64,000 nucleotides of DNA from Actinacidiphila yanglinensis (GCF_900107965.1 NZ_FNVU01000003.1:372001-436000), one strand, 5' to 3'. Shown: positions 37,582 to 46,391, counted from the stretch's first letter. Numbers and translations: made by a program. The notes: generated by a model not told the origin, from the letters alone.

Positions 37582-38201
37582 CCACATCCCAGCACAGCGG
37601 CCCCGACCCGGCCGCTGTGGACGACCTCGCGGAGGCCGAGGCCGAGTTCGCCGCCGCGCCCCGGCTGCCGCGCAACCCGCCGCGCTGGGTGCGCTGGACC
37701 GTCGTGCCGCTGCTGGTCCTGGTGCCGATGGGCTACGTGGTGATCTCCGCCGCGCAGAGCCGCGGCAGCGGCGAGGACGTCCGGCACGAGCTGGCCGGCC
37801 GCCAGCTCACCCAGGTGTACCCGACCCAGCTCCAGCAGCGGATCTACCAGGTGACGATCCCGGTCGGCTCGCGCTACGTCCGCAACCTGGAGACCAACTC
37901 CTGGGACACCAGCGTGCTGTACGCCGAGTTCATCACCACCACCGGCGGCCTGGACACCTTCCTCGCGCAGATCGGCACCAGCCGGGCCGACCTCCAGGAC
38001 GGCAAGGTGGCCATGACGGCCGCCCAGTCCAAGGCGGCCGGCTGGAACTTCACCATCCCGCACGACTGGGCCGGCATCAGCCTGCACCGCCCCGGCGACA
38101 AGCCCGACCACGACATCACCGTCGACATGACCAACCCGGACCACCCCCGGGTCTATGTCGTGTCCACCGTCAACTTCCAACACGGGTTCGGGGGCGGCTG
38201 A
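37578..38201 (+). CDS. Membrane-anchored protein of unknown function
   Basis: 207 residues from GTG 37578, overlapping the kinase stop (GTGA). One transmembrane segment (about 38-57, VRWTVVPLLVLVPMGYVVIS) with a short acidic cytoplasmic N-terminus places about 150 residues outside. The extracellular part has no motif I recognise (YAEFITTTGGLDTFLAQIGTS, WNFTIPHDWAGISLH). Being the last gene of the ABC operon, it could be an accessory surface component, but this is only by position. Confidence 0.7.
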   Translation: MTTSQHSGPDPAAVDDLAEAEAEFAAAPRLPRNPPRWVRWTVVPLLVLVPMGYVVISAAQSRGSGEDVRHELAGRQLTQVYPTQLQQRIYQVTIPVGSRYVRNLETNSWDTSVLYAEFITTTGGLDTFLAQIGTSRADLQDGKVAMTAAQSKAAGWNFTIPHDWAGISLHRPGDKPDHDITVDMTNPDHPRVYVVSTVNFQHGFGGG

Positions 38202-38261
38202 GTGCCACCCCGAGAGGGAGGCGCCTGCCGTGTCCCGCCCTTCACTCGATAGCGTGAGGCG

Positions 38262-39674
38262 ATGAGCGACGCGACCGACCAGACCGCCGACCGGCTCGGC
38301 ACGTACGCCGCCGCGGCCCCGTACTCCCCGTACGCCGGCCCGGTCGGCGCCCCAACCGACCGCGACGGCGGCCCAACCGACCGCGACGGCGGCCCCGGAG
38401 CCGACGGGGACGACGAACGGGACGACCTGCAGCCGCCGCTGCAGTACCGGTTCGACGGCCCCGACGACGCCCCCGTGCTGGTCCTCGGACCCGCGCTCGG
38501 CTCGACCTGGCACATGTGGGACCGGCAACTGCCGGTGCTCACCAAGCAGTGGCGGGTCCTGCGGTACGAACTGCCCGGCCACGGCGGCGCTCCGGCCGAG
38601 CCCGCCTCGACCGTCGACAACCTCGCCCGGCGGCTGCTGGCCGTCCTCGACGACGAGGAGGTCGACAGCTTCGGGTACGCCGGCTGCGAGTTGGGGGCGG
38701 CCGTGGGCGCCCGGCTCGCGCTGCTGCGGCCCGACCGGGTCGCCGCGCTCGCGCTGGTCTCCGCCGCCGCCCGCTTCGGCACCGCCGACACCTGGCGGCA
38801 GCGCGGCGTGGTGGTCCGCGCCAACGGCCTGGACCGCACCGCCGCCAACACCCCCGAGCGCTGGTTCACCGGGCCCTTCCGGACCACCCAGCCGGCGATC
38901 ACCCAGTGGGCCGTGCAGATGGTGAAGACCACCGACAGCGCCTGCTACATCGCCGCGTGCGAGGCACTGGCCGCGTTCGACATCCGCGACCAGCTCGGCC
39001 ACATCACGGTGCCCACCCTGGTGCTGGCCGGCGCCGACGACACCGAGACGCCGCCGGCCGACGCCCGGCTGCTGGTGGCCGGCATCCACGACGCGCGGCT
39101 CGCCGTCGTGCCCGGCACCGGGCACCTCGCGCCCGTCGAGGAGCCCGCGGCCGTCGGCACCCTCCTGGTACGGCACTTCGAGACCACCTGGTCGGCCGAC
39201 CGCCCGTCCGTCCCGATGCCGTACGTACCCCCGCCGCCGCCGGTGCAGCCGCGCGCCGCCGCGCCCGCCCCGCCGCCTCCGCCGCCCGAGCCCGACGCGT
39301 ACGACGAGGGCCTGCGGATCCGCCGCGAGATGCTCGGCGAGGCCGAGGTCGACGCGGCCGTCGCCCGGACCAAGACGTTCGGCAGCGGGTTCGACGAGTT
39401 CGCCACCCGGTGGGACTGGGGCGAGACCTGGACCCGCCCCGGTCTGGACCGGCGGAGCCGCACCTTCGTCGCCCTCACCGCGCTCACGGTGCTCGGCCGG
39501 CTGGACGACCTCGCCGACCACACCCGCGCGGCTCTGCGTGGCGGGTTCACCCCCGCGGAGATAGAGGAGACGCTGCTGCAGACGTCCGTCTATTGCGGAT
39601 TGCCTGCGGCGCGGGCAGCGGTGGACCGGGCGCGCTCGGTCATCGAGCGCGAGGCTCCCAAGGGGAAGTCCTGA
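38262..39674 (+). CDS. PcaL-like fusion: alpha/beta hydrolase plus carboxymuconolactone decarboxylase
   Basis: 470 residues. After a disordered leader with a TDRDGGP repeat, an alpha/beta-hydrolase domain (about 60-310) resembles 3-oxoadipate enol-lactonase. A Pro-rich linker joins a C-terminal CMD domain (about 345-465: FATRWDWGETWTRPGLDRRSR, LQTSVYCGLPAARAA) like 4-carboxymuconolactone decarboxylase. The fusion matches PcaL of the protocatechuate branch. The usual Gly-x-Ser-x-Gly elbow reads GCELG, so Cys142 replaces the nucleophilic Ser; the Asp (about 258) and His (about 285) remain. No other pca gene is nearby. Confidence 0.82.
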   Translation: MSDATDQTADRLGTYAAAAPYSPYAGPVGAPTDRDGGPTDRDGGPGADGDDERDDLQPPLQYRFDGPDDAPVLVLGPALGSTWHMWDRQLPVLTKQWRVLRYELPGHGGAPAEPASTVDNLARRLLAVLDDEEVDSFGYAGCELGAAVGARLALLRPDRVAALALVSAAARFGTADTWRQRGVVVRANGLDRTAANTPERWFTGPFRTTQPAITQWAVQMVKTTDSACYIAACEALAAFDIRDQLGHITVPTLVLAGADDTETPPADARLLVAGIHDARLAVVPGTGHLAPVEEPAAVGTLLVRHFETTWSADRPSVPMPYVPPPPPVQPRAAAPAPPPPPPEPDAYDEGLRIRREMLGEAEVDAAVARTKTFGSGFDEFATRWDWGETWTRPGLDRRSRTFVALTALTVLGRLDDLADHTRAALRGGFTPAEIEETLLQTSVYCGLPAARAAVDRARSVIEREAPKGKS

Positions 39675-39690
39675 GCGGACCCGCCCGGCG

Positions 39691-39897
39691 GCCCCGTCCT
39701 GTGGACGACGGGACCTTGCGGTCGCCGGTGGCTTGTCGCGCGGTTCTCCCCCAGCCTGGCGGCTGGGAGGTGCCCCCACGCGCCCCTTGGTGGTGAGGCT
39801 CTTTTCGCGGAAGGAGCCGCGCAAACCCAGGGGCGCGGGGAACTGCGCGAGCCACCCACCACCGGACCGCAGGGTCCCGTCGTCCACAGGACGGGGC
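39691..39897. repeat. Long inverted-repeat element with 33-bp arms
   Basis: Arms 39691-39723 and 39865-39897 pair over 33 bp with one mismatch, enclosing about 141 bp that again contains complementary blocks (near 39742-39755 and 39834-39853). No reading frame. It fills the gap between the PcaL-like and MBL genes and could fold into one extended hairpin. A decayed relative lies at 7790-8041. Confidence 0.75.
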
Positions 39898-39940
39898 GCC
39901 CCGGCGGGTCCGGGCGCCCTGGAAACGGCAAGATGGCCTC

Positions 39941-40573
39941 ATGGAGCTCACAAAGAAATCGCATGCGTGCGTCCGCATCGAGCAGGACGGCCGAACCCTC
40001 GTCATCGACCCGGGCGCCTTCAGCGAGCCCGACGCGGCGATCGGGGCGGACGTCATCCTCGTGACCCACGAGCATGCCGACCACTTCAGCGAGGACCGGC
40101 TGCGGGCGGGTCTGGAGGCGAACCCCGCGGCGGAGCTGTGGACGCTGGCGAGCGTGGCCGACAAGATGTCCGCCGCGTTCCCGGGCCGGGTGCACACCGT
40201 GGGGCACGGGGACAGCTTCACCGCGGCCGGCTTCGACGTGCAGGTGCACGGCGAGCTGCACGCGGTGATCCACCCGGACATCCCGCGGATCACCAACATC
40301 GGCTTCCTGGTGAACCGCGCGGTGTTCCACCCGGGTGACGCGCTGACCCTGCCCGGGCACGCCGTGGACACGCTGCTGCTGCCGGTGATGGCGCCGTGGA
40401 ACAAGATCTCCGAGGTGATCGACTACGTCCGCGAGGTGAAGCCGCGCCGGGCGATCGACGTGCATGACGCGCTGCTGACGGACCTGGCCCGCCCGGTCTA
40501 CGACCTCCAGATCGGCAACCTGGGCGGTGCGGACCACCTGCGGCTGTCGTCGGGCGAGGGCACCACCGTCTGA
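39941..40573 (+). CDS. Metallo-beta-lactamase-fold hydrolase (UlaG-like)
   Basis: 210 residues. The zinc-binding signature THEHADH (42-48) follows a short beta-rich start (SHACVRIEQDGRTLVIDPG). Further ligands are HAVIHPD, FHPGD and DVHDALL. The simple two-layer form without extra domains resembles UlaG-like MBL hydrolases often labelled Zn-dependent hydrolase. The substrate is unknown. It lies 43 bp before xthA, possibly cotranscribed. Confidence 0.87.
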   Translation: MELTKKSHACVRIEQDGRTLVIDPGAFSEPDAAIGADVILVTHEHADHFSEDRLRAGLEANPAAELWTLASVADKMSAAFPGRVHTVGHGDSFTAAGFDVQVHGELHAVIHPDIPRITNIGFLVNRAVFHPGDALTLPGHAVDTLLLPVMAPWNKISEVIDYVREVKPRRAIDVHDALLTDLARPVYDLQIGNLGGADHLRLSSGEGTTV

Positions 40574-40616
40574 GCGCGGAGCGGGGCTGTCGTACCCAGC
40601 CGCTAGGTTGGGTGGC

Positions 40617-41396
40617 ATGCGTATCGCGACCTGGAACGTCAACTCGATCACCGCGCGGCTGCCCCGGCTGCTGGCCTGGCTGGAGAGCAGCGGCACCGAC
40701 GTGCTGTGCGTCCAGGAGACCAAGTGCACCACCGAGCAGTTCCCGCACGACGAACTGCGCGCGATCGGTTACGAGGCCGCCGTCGAGGCCACCGGCCGGT
40801 GGAACGGCGTGGCGGTCATCTCCCGGGTCGGCCTGGCCGACGTGGTGCACGGCCTGCCCGGCGGCCCGACCTACGAGGACGTGGCCGAGCCCCGCGCGCT
40901 GTCCGCGACCTGCGGCCCGGTCCGCGTCTGGTCGGTCTACGTGCCGAACGGACGGGAGGTCGACCACCCGCACTTCGCGTACAAGCTGCGCTGGCTGGAG
41001 GCGCTGACCGCCGCCGTCGCCGAGGACGCCGCCGGGCCCCGCCCGTTCGCCGTCCTCGGCGACTACAACGTCGCGCCGGCCGACGCCGACGTGTGGGACA
41101 TCACCGCCTTCGAGGGCGCGACCCACGTCACCGCCGCCGAGCGGGACGCCCTGGCCACGCTGCGCGGCACCGGCCTGAGCGACGTGGTCCCCCGCCCGCT
41201 GAAGTACGACCACCCGTACACGTACTGGGACTACCGCCAGCTCGCCTTCCCGAAGAACCGCGGCATGCGTATCGATCTGGTGTACGGCAACGCGCCGTTC
41301 GCGAAGGCCGCCTCGGACGCCTACGTGGACCGCGAGGAGCGCAAGGGCAAGGGCGCGTCCGACCACGCCCCCGTGGTGGTGGACCTGGAGGTGTGA
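40617..41396 (+). CDS. xthA: Exodeoxyribonuclease III
   Basis: 259 residues, full length. An AP endonuclease/3' exonuclease for base-excision repair. Active-site residues are visible: Asn7 in ATWNVNS, Glu34 in CVQETKC, GDYNVAPADADVWD with the catalytic Asp/Asn, RIDLVYG, and the terminal SDHAPVVVDL with the His. It is followed by a small GNRA-loop hairpin. Confidence 0.95.
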   Translation: MRIATWNVNSITARLPRLLAWLESSGTDVLCVQETKCTTEQFPHDELRAIGYEAAVEATGRWNGVAVISRVGLADVVHGLPGGPTYEDVAEPRALSATCGPVRVWSVYVPNGREVDHPHFAYKLRWLEALTAAVAEDAAGPRPFAVLGDYNVAPADADVWDITAFEGATHVTAAERDALATLRGTGLSDVVPRPLKYDHPYTYWDYRQLAFPKNRGMRIDLVYGNAPFAKAASDAYVDREERKGKGASDHAPVVVDLEV

Positions 41397-41400
41397 GGGA

Positions 41401-41418
41401 GGCGCCCGCAAGGGCGCC
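41401..41418 (+). terminator. Small hairpin after xthA
   Basis: A perfect 7-bp stem GGCGCCC / GGGCGCC capped by a GCAA tetraloop, 5 bp after the xthA stop. Confidence 0.55.
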
Positions 41419-41604
41419 GGGAGGGTCCGCGGCGGCCCAGGGTCACTACAGCGGGGGACGGGAATGGCGTGTCAGCCGCGGAAGGGCCGGAAGCCCGCCG
41501 CCGCGCGTGCATGATGGCGCCAGCGGATTCCCGGGGCGCTCGGTCGCCCGGACGCTGACCCCCTCTCAGACCACCCTCACCACCGGCTCGCACGGAGGCA
41601 CGAC

Positions 41605-41862
41605 GTGGACTCCCTTCAGCAATTGCCGAACATCGGGGCGGTGCTGGCCGATCGGCTGCGCCGCGCCGGAGTGGACGACGCGGGCGAACTGCGCCGGCTC
41701 GGATCCGGCCGTGCCTTCGAGAAGATCCGACCGGAGCTTCCGGAGGATGCCCGCACCCACACCCTCCTCGCCCTGGAGGGTGCCCTGCGCGGCATGCGCT
41801 GGACCGCGATCCCGCAGACGGAGCGTGACACCTTGGTGCACCGCGTCCTCGGCTGCCCCTGA
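41605..41862 (+). CDS. Stand-alone TfoX C-terminal domain protein
   Basis: 85 residues from GTG 41605 with GGAGG upstream. The whole protein matches the TfoX/Sxy C-terminal domain (LPNIGAVLADRLRRAGVDDAGELRRLGS, then LLALEGALRGMRWTAIP), a helix-hairpin-helix-like fold. Full TfoX proteins, competence regulators in gammaproteobacteria, also have an N-terminal domain that is absent here. The isolated domain is common in actinobacteria with unknown function. It is a single-gene unit between xthA and transketolase. Confidence 0.88.
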   Translation: MDSLQQLPNIGAVLADRLRRAGVDDAGELRRLGSGRAFEKIRPELPEDARTHTLLALEGALRGMRWTAIPQTERDTLVHRVLGCP

Positions 41863-41881
41863 TCTGATCGGTCCTCCCTGA

Positions 41882-41899
41882 CCCCCGCACCGTCGGGGG
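41882..41899 (+). terminator. Possible terminator after the TfoX gene
   Basis: A 6-bp stem CCCCCG / CGGGGG with a 6-nt loop, 20 bp past the stop. The rest of the 260-bp gap before transketolase shows no gene and no clear operator. Confidence 0.4.
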
Positions 41900-42120
41900 C
41901 GCGCGACGTCCGCTCCGGGGCCACCCGACGGTGGACGGCCGCGCACCAGGTTCCCCACCCTGGGCCCCACCCGGTCCCGGGGCGCGAGACGCGGCGCGTT
42001 GCGGTCCGCGGCACCTGCGGCGAAGCGACGTGCCCGGCGAAGGTTCCGGCGCCCTGTTTGCCCGGCGTGCCGTCGGGCAGCCGCATCGAGGGGGACCGTC
42101 GCAGAAGGGAGAACCGCGCA

Positions 42121-43986
42121 ATGCCCCCCACCGTCACGCAGGACGCCGTCCTCACGGACTCGCAGATCGCCGAACTCGCCCAGCAGCTCAGGGTGGACGC
42201 CGTTCGCGCCGCCGACGCCGCGGGCTCCGGGCATCCGACGTCGTCGATGTCCGCCGCCGAGCTCTTCGCGGTGCTGCTCGCGCGGCACCTGCGCTACGAC
42301 TTCGACCACCCCGAGAACCCCGCGAACGACCACCTGATCCTGTCCAAGGGCCACGCCTCCCCGCTGCTGTATGCCGCGTACAAGGCCGCCGGCGCCGTCA
42401 CGGACGACGAACTGCTCACCTTCCGCAAGCTCGGCAGCCGGCTGGAGGGCCACCCGACCCCGAAGATCCCCTGGGTCGACGTGGCCACCGGCTCGCTCGG
42501 CCAGGGCCTGCCGATCGGTGTCGGGGTGGCCCTGGCGGGCGCCCGGCTGGACCACCTCCCGTACCGCACCTGGGTGCTGTGCGGTGACAGCGAGATGGCC
42601 GAGGGATCGGTGTGGGAGGCGTTCGAGCAGGCCGGGATGGAAGGGTTGCAGAACCTCACGCTGATGATCGACGTGAACCGGCTCGGCCAGCGCGGTCCCA
42701 CCCGGCACGGCTGGGACCTGGACGCGTACGCCCGTCGGATCCGGGCCTTCGGCTGGCACACCGTGGAGATCGACGGCCACGACATCGACGCCGTCGACGA
42801 GGCCATGGCGACGGCCCGCACCAACCGCGGCGCGCCCACCGCGATCATCGCCCGCACCCGCAAGGGGCGGGGCGTGGCCGCCGTGGAGAACCAGGAGGGC
42901 AAGCACGGCAAGCCGCTGCCCGACGCCGAGGCCGCGATCCGCGAGCTGGGCGGACTCCGTGACCTGCGCGTGCAGGTCCGCAAGCCCGCCGACGCCGAGC
43001 GGCAGCCGCGCGAGGCGGCCGACCCGCACGCTCCGCTGCCGCGGTACGACAAGGGCGCCGCGGTCGCCACCCGGACCGCCTTCGGCGAGGCGCTGGCCGT
43101 CCTCGGCGACCGGCGCGCCGACATCGTGACCCTCGACGGCGAGGTCGGCGACTCCACCAAGGCGCAGCTCTTCGCGGCCGGCCACTCCGAGCGGTACATC
43201 GAGTGCTACATCGCCGAGCAGGAGCTGATCGGCGCGGCCGTCGGCGTCGGGGTCCGCGGCTGGACGCCGTACGCGTGCACGTTCGCGGCGTTCCTGACCC
43301 GGGCGCACGACTTCCTGCGGATGGCCGCGGTCTCCCGCTCCGACCTCAACGTGGTCGGTACCCACGCGGGTGTCGCCATCGGTGAGGACGGCCCGTCCCA
43401 GATGGGCCTGGAGGACCTCGCGATGCTGCGCGGGATCCACGGCAGCACCGTGCTCTACCCGTGCGACGCGAACCAGACCGTGCAACTCGTCACGGCCATG
43501 GCCGAGCGCACCGGCATCACCTACCTGCGGGCCAGCCGCGGCGAGTTCCCGGTGATCTACGGTCCCGACGACGCGTTCCCGATCGGCGGCAGCAAGGTGC
43601 TGCGCTCCGGCGACGAGGACCAGGTCACCCTGATCGGCGCCGGCGTCACCGTGCACGAGGCGCTGGCCGCGGCCGACAAGCTCGCCACCGAGGGCATCCG
43701 CGCCCGGGTGATCGACCTGTACTCGCTCAAGCCGGTCGACGCGAAGACGCTGCGCGCGGCGGCCCAGGCGACCGGCCGGTTCGTCACGGTCGAGGACCAC
43801 CATCCCGAGGGCGGCCTCGCCGACGCGGTCCTGGAGTCCTTCGGCAACGGGCACCCCATGCCGCGGCTGACCCGTCTCGCGGTGTACTCCATGCCCGGCT
43901 CCGCCACCCCGGCCGAGCAGCTGGACGCGGCCGGCGTGAGCGCCCCCTCGATCGCCGCGGCGGCCCGCAAGCTCGTCGCGGACTGA
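42121..43986 (+). CDS. tkt: Transketolase, single-chain (about 620-residue type)
   Basis: 621 residues, closer to the shorter animal-like transketolases than to the 660-700-residue bacterial TktA. Transfers two-carbon units between pentose-phosphate-pathway sugars with ThDP. Motifs: AGSGHPTSSMSAAEL with the substrate His, ILSKGHASPLLYAA, the ThDP-Mg motif GDSEMAEGSVWEAFEQAG ending at NRLGQ, the C-terminal half with CYIAEQELIGAAVGV and the conserved Glu, and EDHHPEGGLADAV. The ATG has GAAGGGAG upstream. It is a single-gene unit ending at a 50-bp palindrome. Confidence 0.93.
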   Translation: MPPTVTQDAVLTDSQIAELAQQLRVDAVRAADAAGSGHPTSSMSAAELFAVLLARHLRYDFDHPENPANDHLILSKGHASPLLYAAYKAAGAVTDDELLTFRKLGSRLEGHPTPKIPWVDVATGSLGQGLPIGVGVALAGARLDHLPYRTWVLCGDSEMAEGSVWEAFEQAGMEGLQNLTLMIDVNRLGQRGPTRHGWDLDAYARRIRAFGWHTVEIDGHDIDAVDEAMATARTNRGAPTAIIARTRKGRGVAAVENQEGKHGKPLPDAEAAIRELGGLRDLRVQVRKPADAERQPREAADPHAPLPRYDKGAAVATRTAFGEALAVLGDRRADIVTLDGEVGDSTKAQLFAAGHSERYIECYIAEQELIGAAVGVGVRGWTPYACTFAAFLTRAHDFLRMAAVSRSDLNVVGTHAGVAIGEDGPSQMGLEDLAMLRGIHGSTVLYPCDANQTVQLVTAMAERTGITYLRASRGEFPVIYGPDDAFPIGGSKVLRSGDEDQVTLIGAGVTVHEALAAADKLATEGIRARVIDLYSLKPVDAKTLRAAAQATGRFVTVEDHHPEGGLADAVLESFGNGHPMPRLTRLAVYSMPGSATPAEQLDAAGVSAPSIAAAARKLVAD

Positions 43987-43996
43987 GCGGGCCCGG

Positions 43997-44046
43997 GCAC
44001 AGCATGAGGGGGCGCCGCCCGCGGGCGGCGCCCCCTCATGCTGTGC
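43997..44046. terminator. Perfect 50-bp palindrome between transketolase and a convergent gene
   Basis: The two 25-nt halves are exact reverse complements with no spacer, centred between 44021 and 44022, directly between two convergent stop codons (43986 and 44061). As RNA it gives an equally stable hairpin on both strands, so it is most likely a bidirectional terminator. Confidence 0.8.
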
Positions 44047-44060
44047 GGCGCTCGTCGGCG

Positions 44061-44453
44061 TCAGTCGATGTTGGGTCCGCTGTGCCGCCGCGGATGGCTG
44101 CGGACGCGGCCGGAACGCACGCCGCTGTCGTGCACCTCGTGCGGGAAGCGGCGGCGGCCGTCCTGCGGCATCTCGTCGGGCACGACGCCCCGCGCGTCAT
44201 GGCTGCGACGCCCGTCCCCCTGGTGGCCCGGCCCGTGGTCCTCGGGCGCCCCGGTCTCGTGTTCCTGGCGGGTCTGCCACGCACCCGAGCGCGGCCGGAG
44301 ACCGAACGGCACGGCTGGCTCCTTGCCCAGCCGCCTCATCCCGAGCCAGACGGCCGCGACCAGGACGATCACGATGCAAATACCGATCACCAGGGGACCG
44401 ACCGCACCGGCGGGGAGCGCGAGCTGGGTCATGTGCTGTTCGGAAACGGACAT
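44061..44453 (-). CDS. Small single-pass membrane protein, DUF6479-like
   Basis: 130 residues. One membrane helix near the N-terminus (about 17-38, GAVGPLVIGICIVIVLVAAVWLG) and a long, charged, His/Arg/Gly-rich cytoplasmic tail with no fold recognised. This layout matches small DUF6479-type proteins of Streptomyces; the family call is tentative. GAGGAGGTG precedes the ATG. It diverges from the CDF transporter gene. Confidence 0.65.
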   Translation of the reverse strand: MSVSEQHMTQLALPAGAVGPLVIGICIVIVLVAAVWLGMRRLGKEPAVPFGLRPRSGAWQTRQEHETGAPEDHGPGHQGDGRRSHDARGVVPDEMPQDGRRRFPHEVHDSGVRSGRVRSHPRRHSGPNID

Positions 44454-44570
44454 ATCGGCACCTCCTCTCCAGACGGATGCCCGCGATCAGCGCGGGAACA
44501 CGAAGCAGGAGCAGGAAAAGCGGAACCGGACAGGCACGAGCACCGAGCGTGACCGACAAGGGCGGTACTG

Positions 44571-45521
44571 ATGGCAGGGAAGTCGCGGGACGAGGGCACA
44601 CGCAGCGCGGTCCTGGTCGCGCTGGGGGCGAATCTCCTGATCGCCGCGGCCAAGACGGTCGCCGGACTGTTCGCGGGCTCCCCGGCCCTGCTGTCGGAGG
44701 CCGCCCACTCGGTGGCCGACAGCCTGAACGAGGTCTTCCTGCTCACCTCGCTGCGCCGCAGCCACCGCCGCCCCGACCGCCGGCACCCCTTCGGCTACGG
44801 CAAGGAGCGCTACTTCTGGTCGCTGCTGGCCGCGGTCGGGATCTTCGTGCTCGGCGGCTGCTTCTCCTTCTACCAGGGCGTCCACGCGCTGGGCGACCAC
44901 GGGGGCGAGAGCCACGAGGGGTACATCGCGGGCCTGGTGGTCCTGCTGGTCGCGCTGCTCGCCGAGGGCGGCTCGCTGCTGCGGGCAGCGGTCCAGGCCC
45001 GCCGCTCCGAGGAGGGCAGCGACGACCCGGCGCTGCGCACGGTGCTCGCGGAGGACGCCACCGCCGTGATCGGCGTGCTGCTGGCCGCCACCGGCATCCT
45101 CGTACACATGGCCACCGGCGACGCCACCGCGGAGGCGGCCGCGTCGATGGCGATCGGCGTGCTGCTGATGATCGTGGCCACCGGCCTCGCGCGGACCGCG
45201 CACCGCCAGCTCATCGGGCTGGCCGCCGACCCGGGGTTGCGCGACGAGATCGAGGAGCTGCTGGCCCGGCAGCCGGAGGTCGACACCGTCGAGGAACTGC
45301 TGACGATGCGGCTCGGCCTGGACTCCACGCTGGTCGCCGCCCGGATCGACCTGGTGGGCGGGATGGACAGCGAACGGGTCGAGGAGGTCAGCATGCGGAT
45401 CCGCCGTACCGTGCGCGACCGCTGGCCCACCGCGGACCGGGTCTTCCTCGACATCACCGACGCCCGCACCGAGCGTGCGGAACGCGCCGAGCGGGCCGGC
45501 GCCCGGCGCGAGGCCGGCTGA
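44571..45521 (+). CDS. Cation diffusion facilitator (CDF) metal exporter
   Basis: 316 residues with six predicted helices and a C-terminal cytoplasmic domain. LLSEAAHSVADSLNE in helix 2 carries the metal-site His and Asp, HPFGYGKERYFWSLLA is the family loop between helices 2 and 3, and LAEDATAVIGV in helix 5 supplies the second pair. Family members export Zn, Co, Fe or Mn in exchange for protons. A ZIP-type importer follows after about 120 bp, so import and export genes for divalent metals lie side by side. Confidence 0.9.
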   Translation: MAGKSRDEGTRSAVLVALGANLLIAAAKTVAGLFAGSPALLSEAAHSVADSLNEVFLLTSLRRSHRRPDRRHPFGYGKERYFWSLLAAVGIFVLGGCFSFYQGVHALGDHGGESHEGYIAGLVVLLVALLAEGGSLLRAAVQARRSEEGSDDPALRTVLAEDATAVIGVLLAATGILVHMATGDATAEAAASMAIGVLLMIVATGLARTAHRQLIGLAADPGLRDEIEELLARQPEVDTVEELLTMRLGLDSTLVAARIDLVGGMDSERVEEVSMRIRRTVRDRWPTADRVFLDITDARTERAERAERAGARREAG

Positions 45522-45638
45522 GCGGACCCGCCGCCACCCGTGTCCCTCCCGCCCCACCACGCTCTGACCGGGCCGGACACCCCGCAGGACGGGGCACCCG
45601 GATTCGCCAGCGTCAACGGCGTCCTGGATCATTGCCGC

Positions 45639-46391
45639 ATGCCGGTCCTGATAGCCACGTGCGCCTTCGTGATGACTCTCATCGGCGGTGTGGTCGCTCA
45701 GCGGATCGGTGACCGCCGCCATCTCGTCCTCGGACTCGCCGCCGGGCTGATGCTCGGCGTGGTCGGGTTCGACCTGCTGCCCGAGGCGCTGGAGACCCAG
45801 CCGCGGCACGTCTTCGGGGTCCCGGCGGCGCTGCTGATGTTCGTCGCGGGGTTCCTCGCGCTGCACATCGTGGAACGCTCGGTCGCCATCCACCGCGCCC
45901 ACGAGGGCGAGTACGCCTCGCACACCCACGGCCACGGCCACGCGCACGACCCGGTCAAGGGCATCGGCGTCGCCGCGGCCGGCGCGCTGGTCGGGCACAG
46001 CGTGATGGACGGCTTCGCGATCGGCGCCGCCTTCCAGGCCGGCAACACCGTCGGCATCGTCGTGGCCATCGCGGTCATCTCGCACGACTTCGCGGACGGC
46101 TTCAACACCTACACGATCACCCGGCTCTACGGGAACGGCCGGCGCCGCGCCCAGACGCTGCTGGCCGCCGACGCGCTCGCCCCGGTGGCGGGCGCCGCGA
46201 TCACGCTCGCGTTCACCATCCCGTCCGGAGCGCTCGGCCTCTATCTCGGCTTCTTCGCCGGATTCCTGCTCTACCTGGCCACCTCCGACATCCTGCCGGA
46301 GGCCCACAGCCCGCACCCGTCCAGTTCCACGCTGATCTGCACCGTCGTGGGGGCGGGGATCATGTGGCTGGTGATCGGTCTCGCTGACTGA
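45639..46391 (+). CDS. ZIP-family metal transporter
   Basis: 250 residues from ATG 45639; a GTG at 45540 would add a non-hydrophobic 33-residue leader. Seven or eight helices. A His-rich cytoplasmic loop (HTHGHGHAHD) lies between helices 3 and 4, and metal-site motifs are GHSVMDGFAIG in helix 4 and SHDFADGFNT in helix 5, variants of the HNxPEG/HExPHE pattern. It probably imports Zn or Fe. Its 3' end overlaps the convergent gene by 32 bp. Confidence 0.85.
   Translation: MPVLIATCAFVMTLIGGVVAQRIGDRRHLVLGLAAGLMLGVVGFDLLPEALETQPRHVFGVPAALLMFVAGFLALHIVERSVAIHRAHEGEYASHTHGHGHAHDPVKGIGVAAAGALVGHSVMDGFAIGAAFQAGNTVGIVVAIAVISHDFADGFNTYTITRLYGNGRRRAQTLLAADALAPVAGAAITLAFTIPSGALGLYLGFFAGFLLYLATSDILPEAHSPHPSSSTLICTVVGAGIMWLVIGLAD

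Noticed and set aside
39691..39897. Possible tRNA or structured RNA gene
   Set aside because: The long dyad has no cloverleaf features or conserved T-loop; it looks like a repeat element or terminator.
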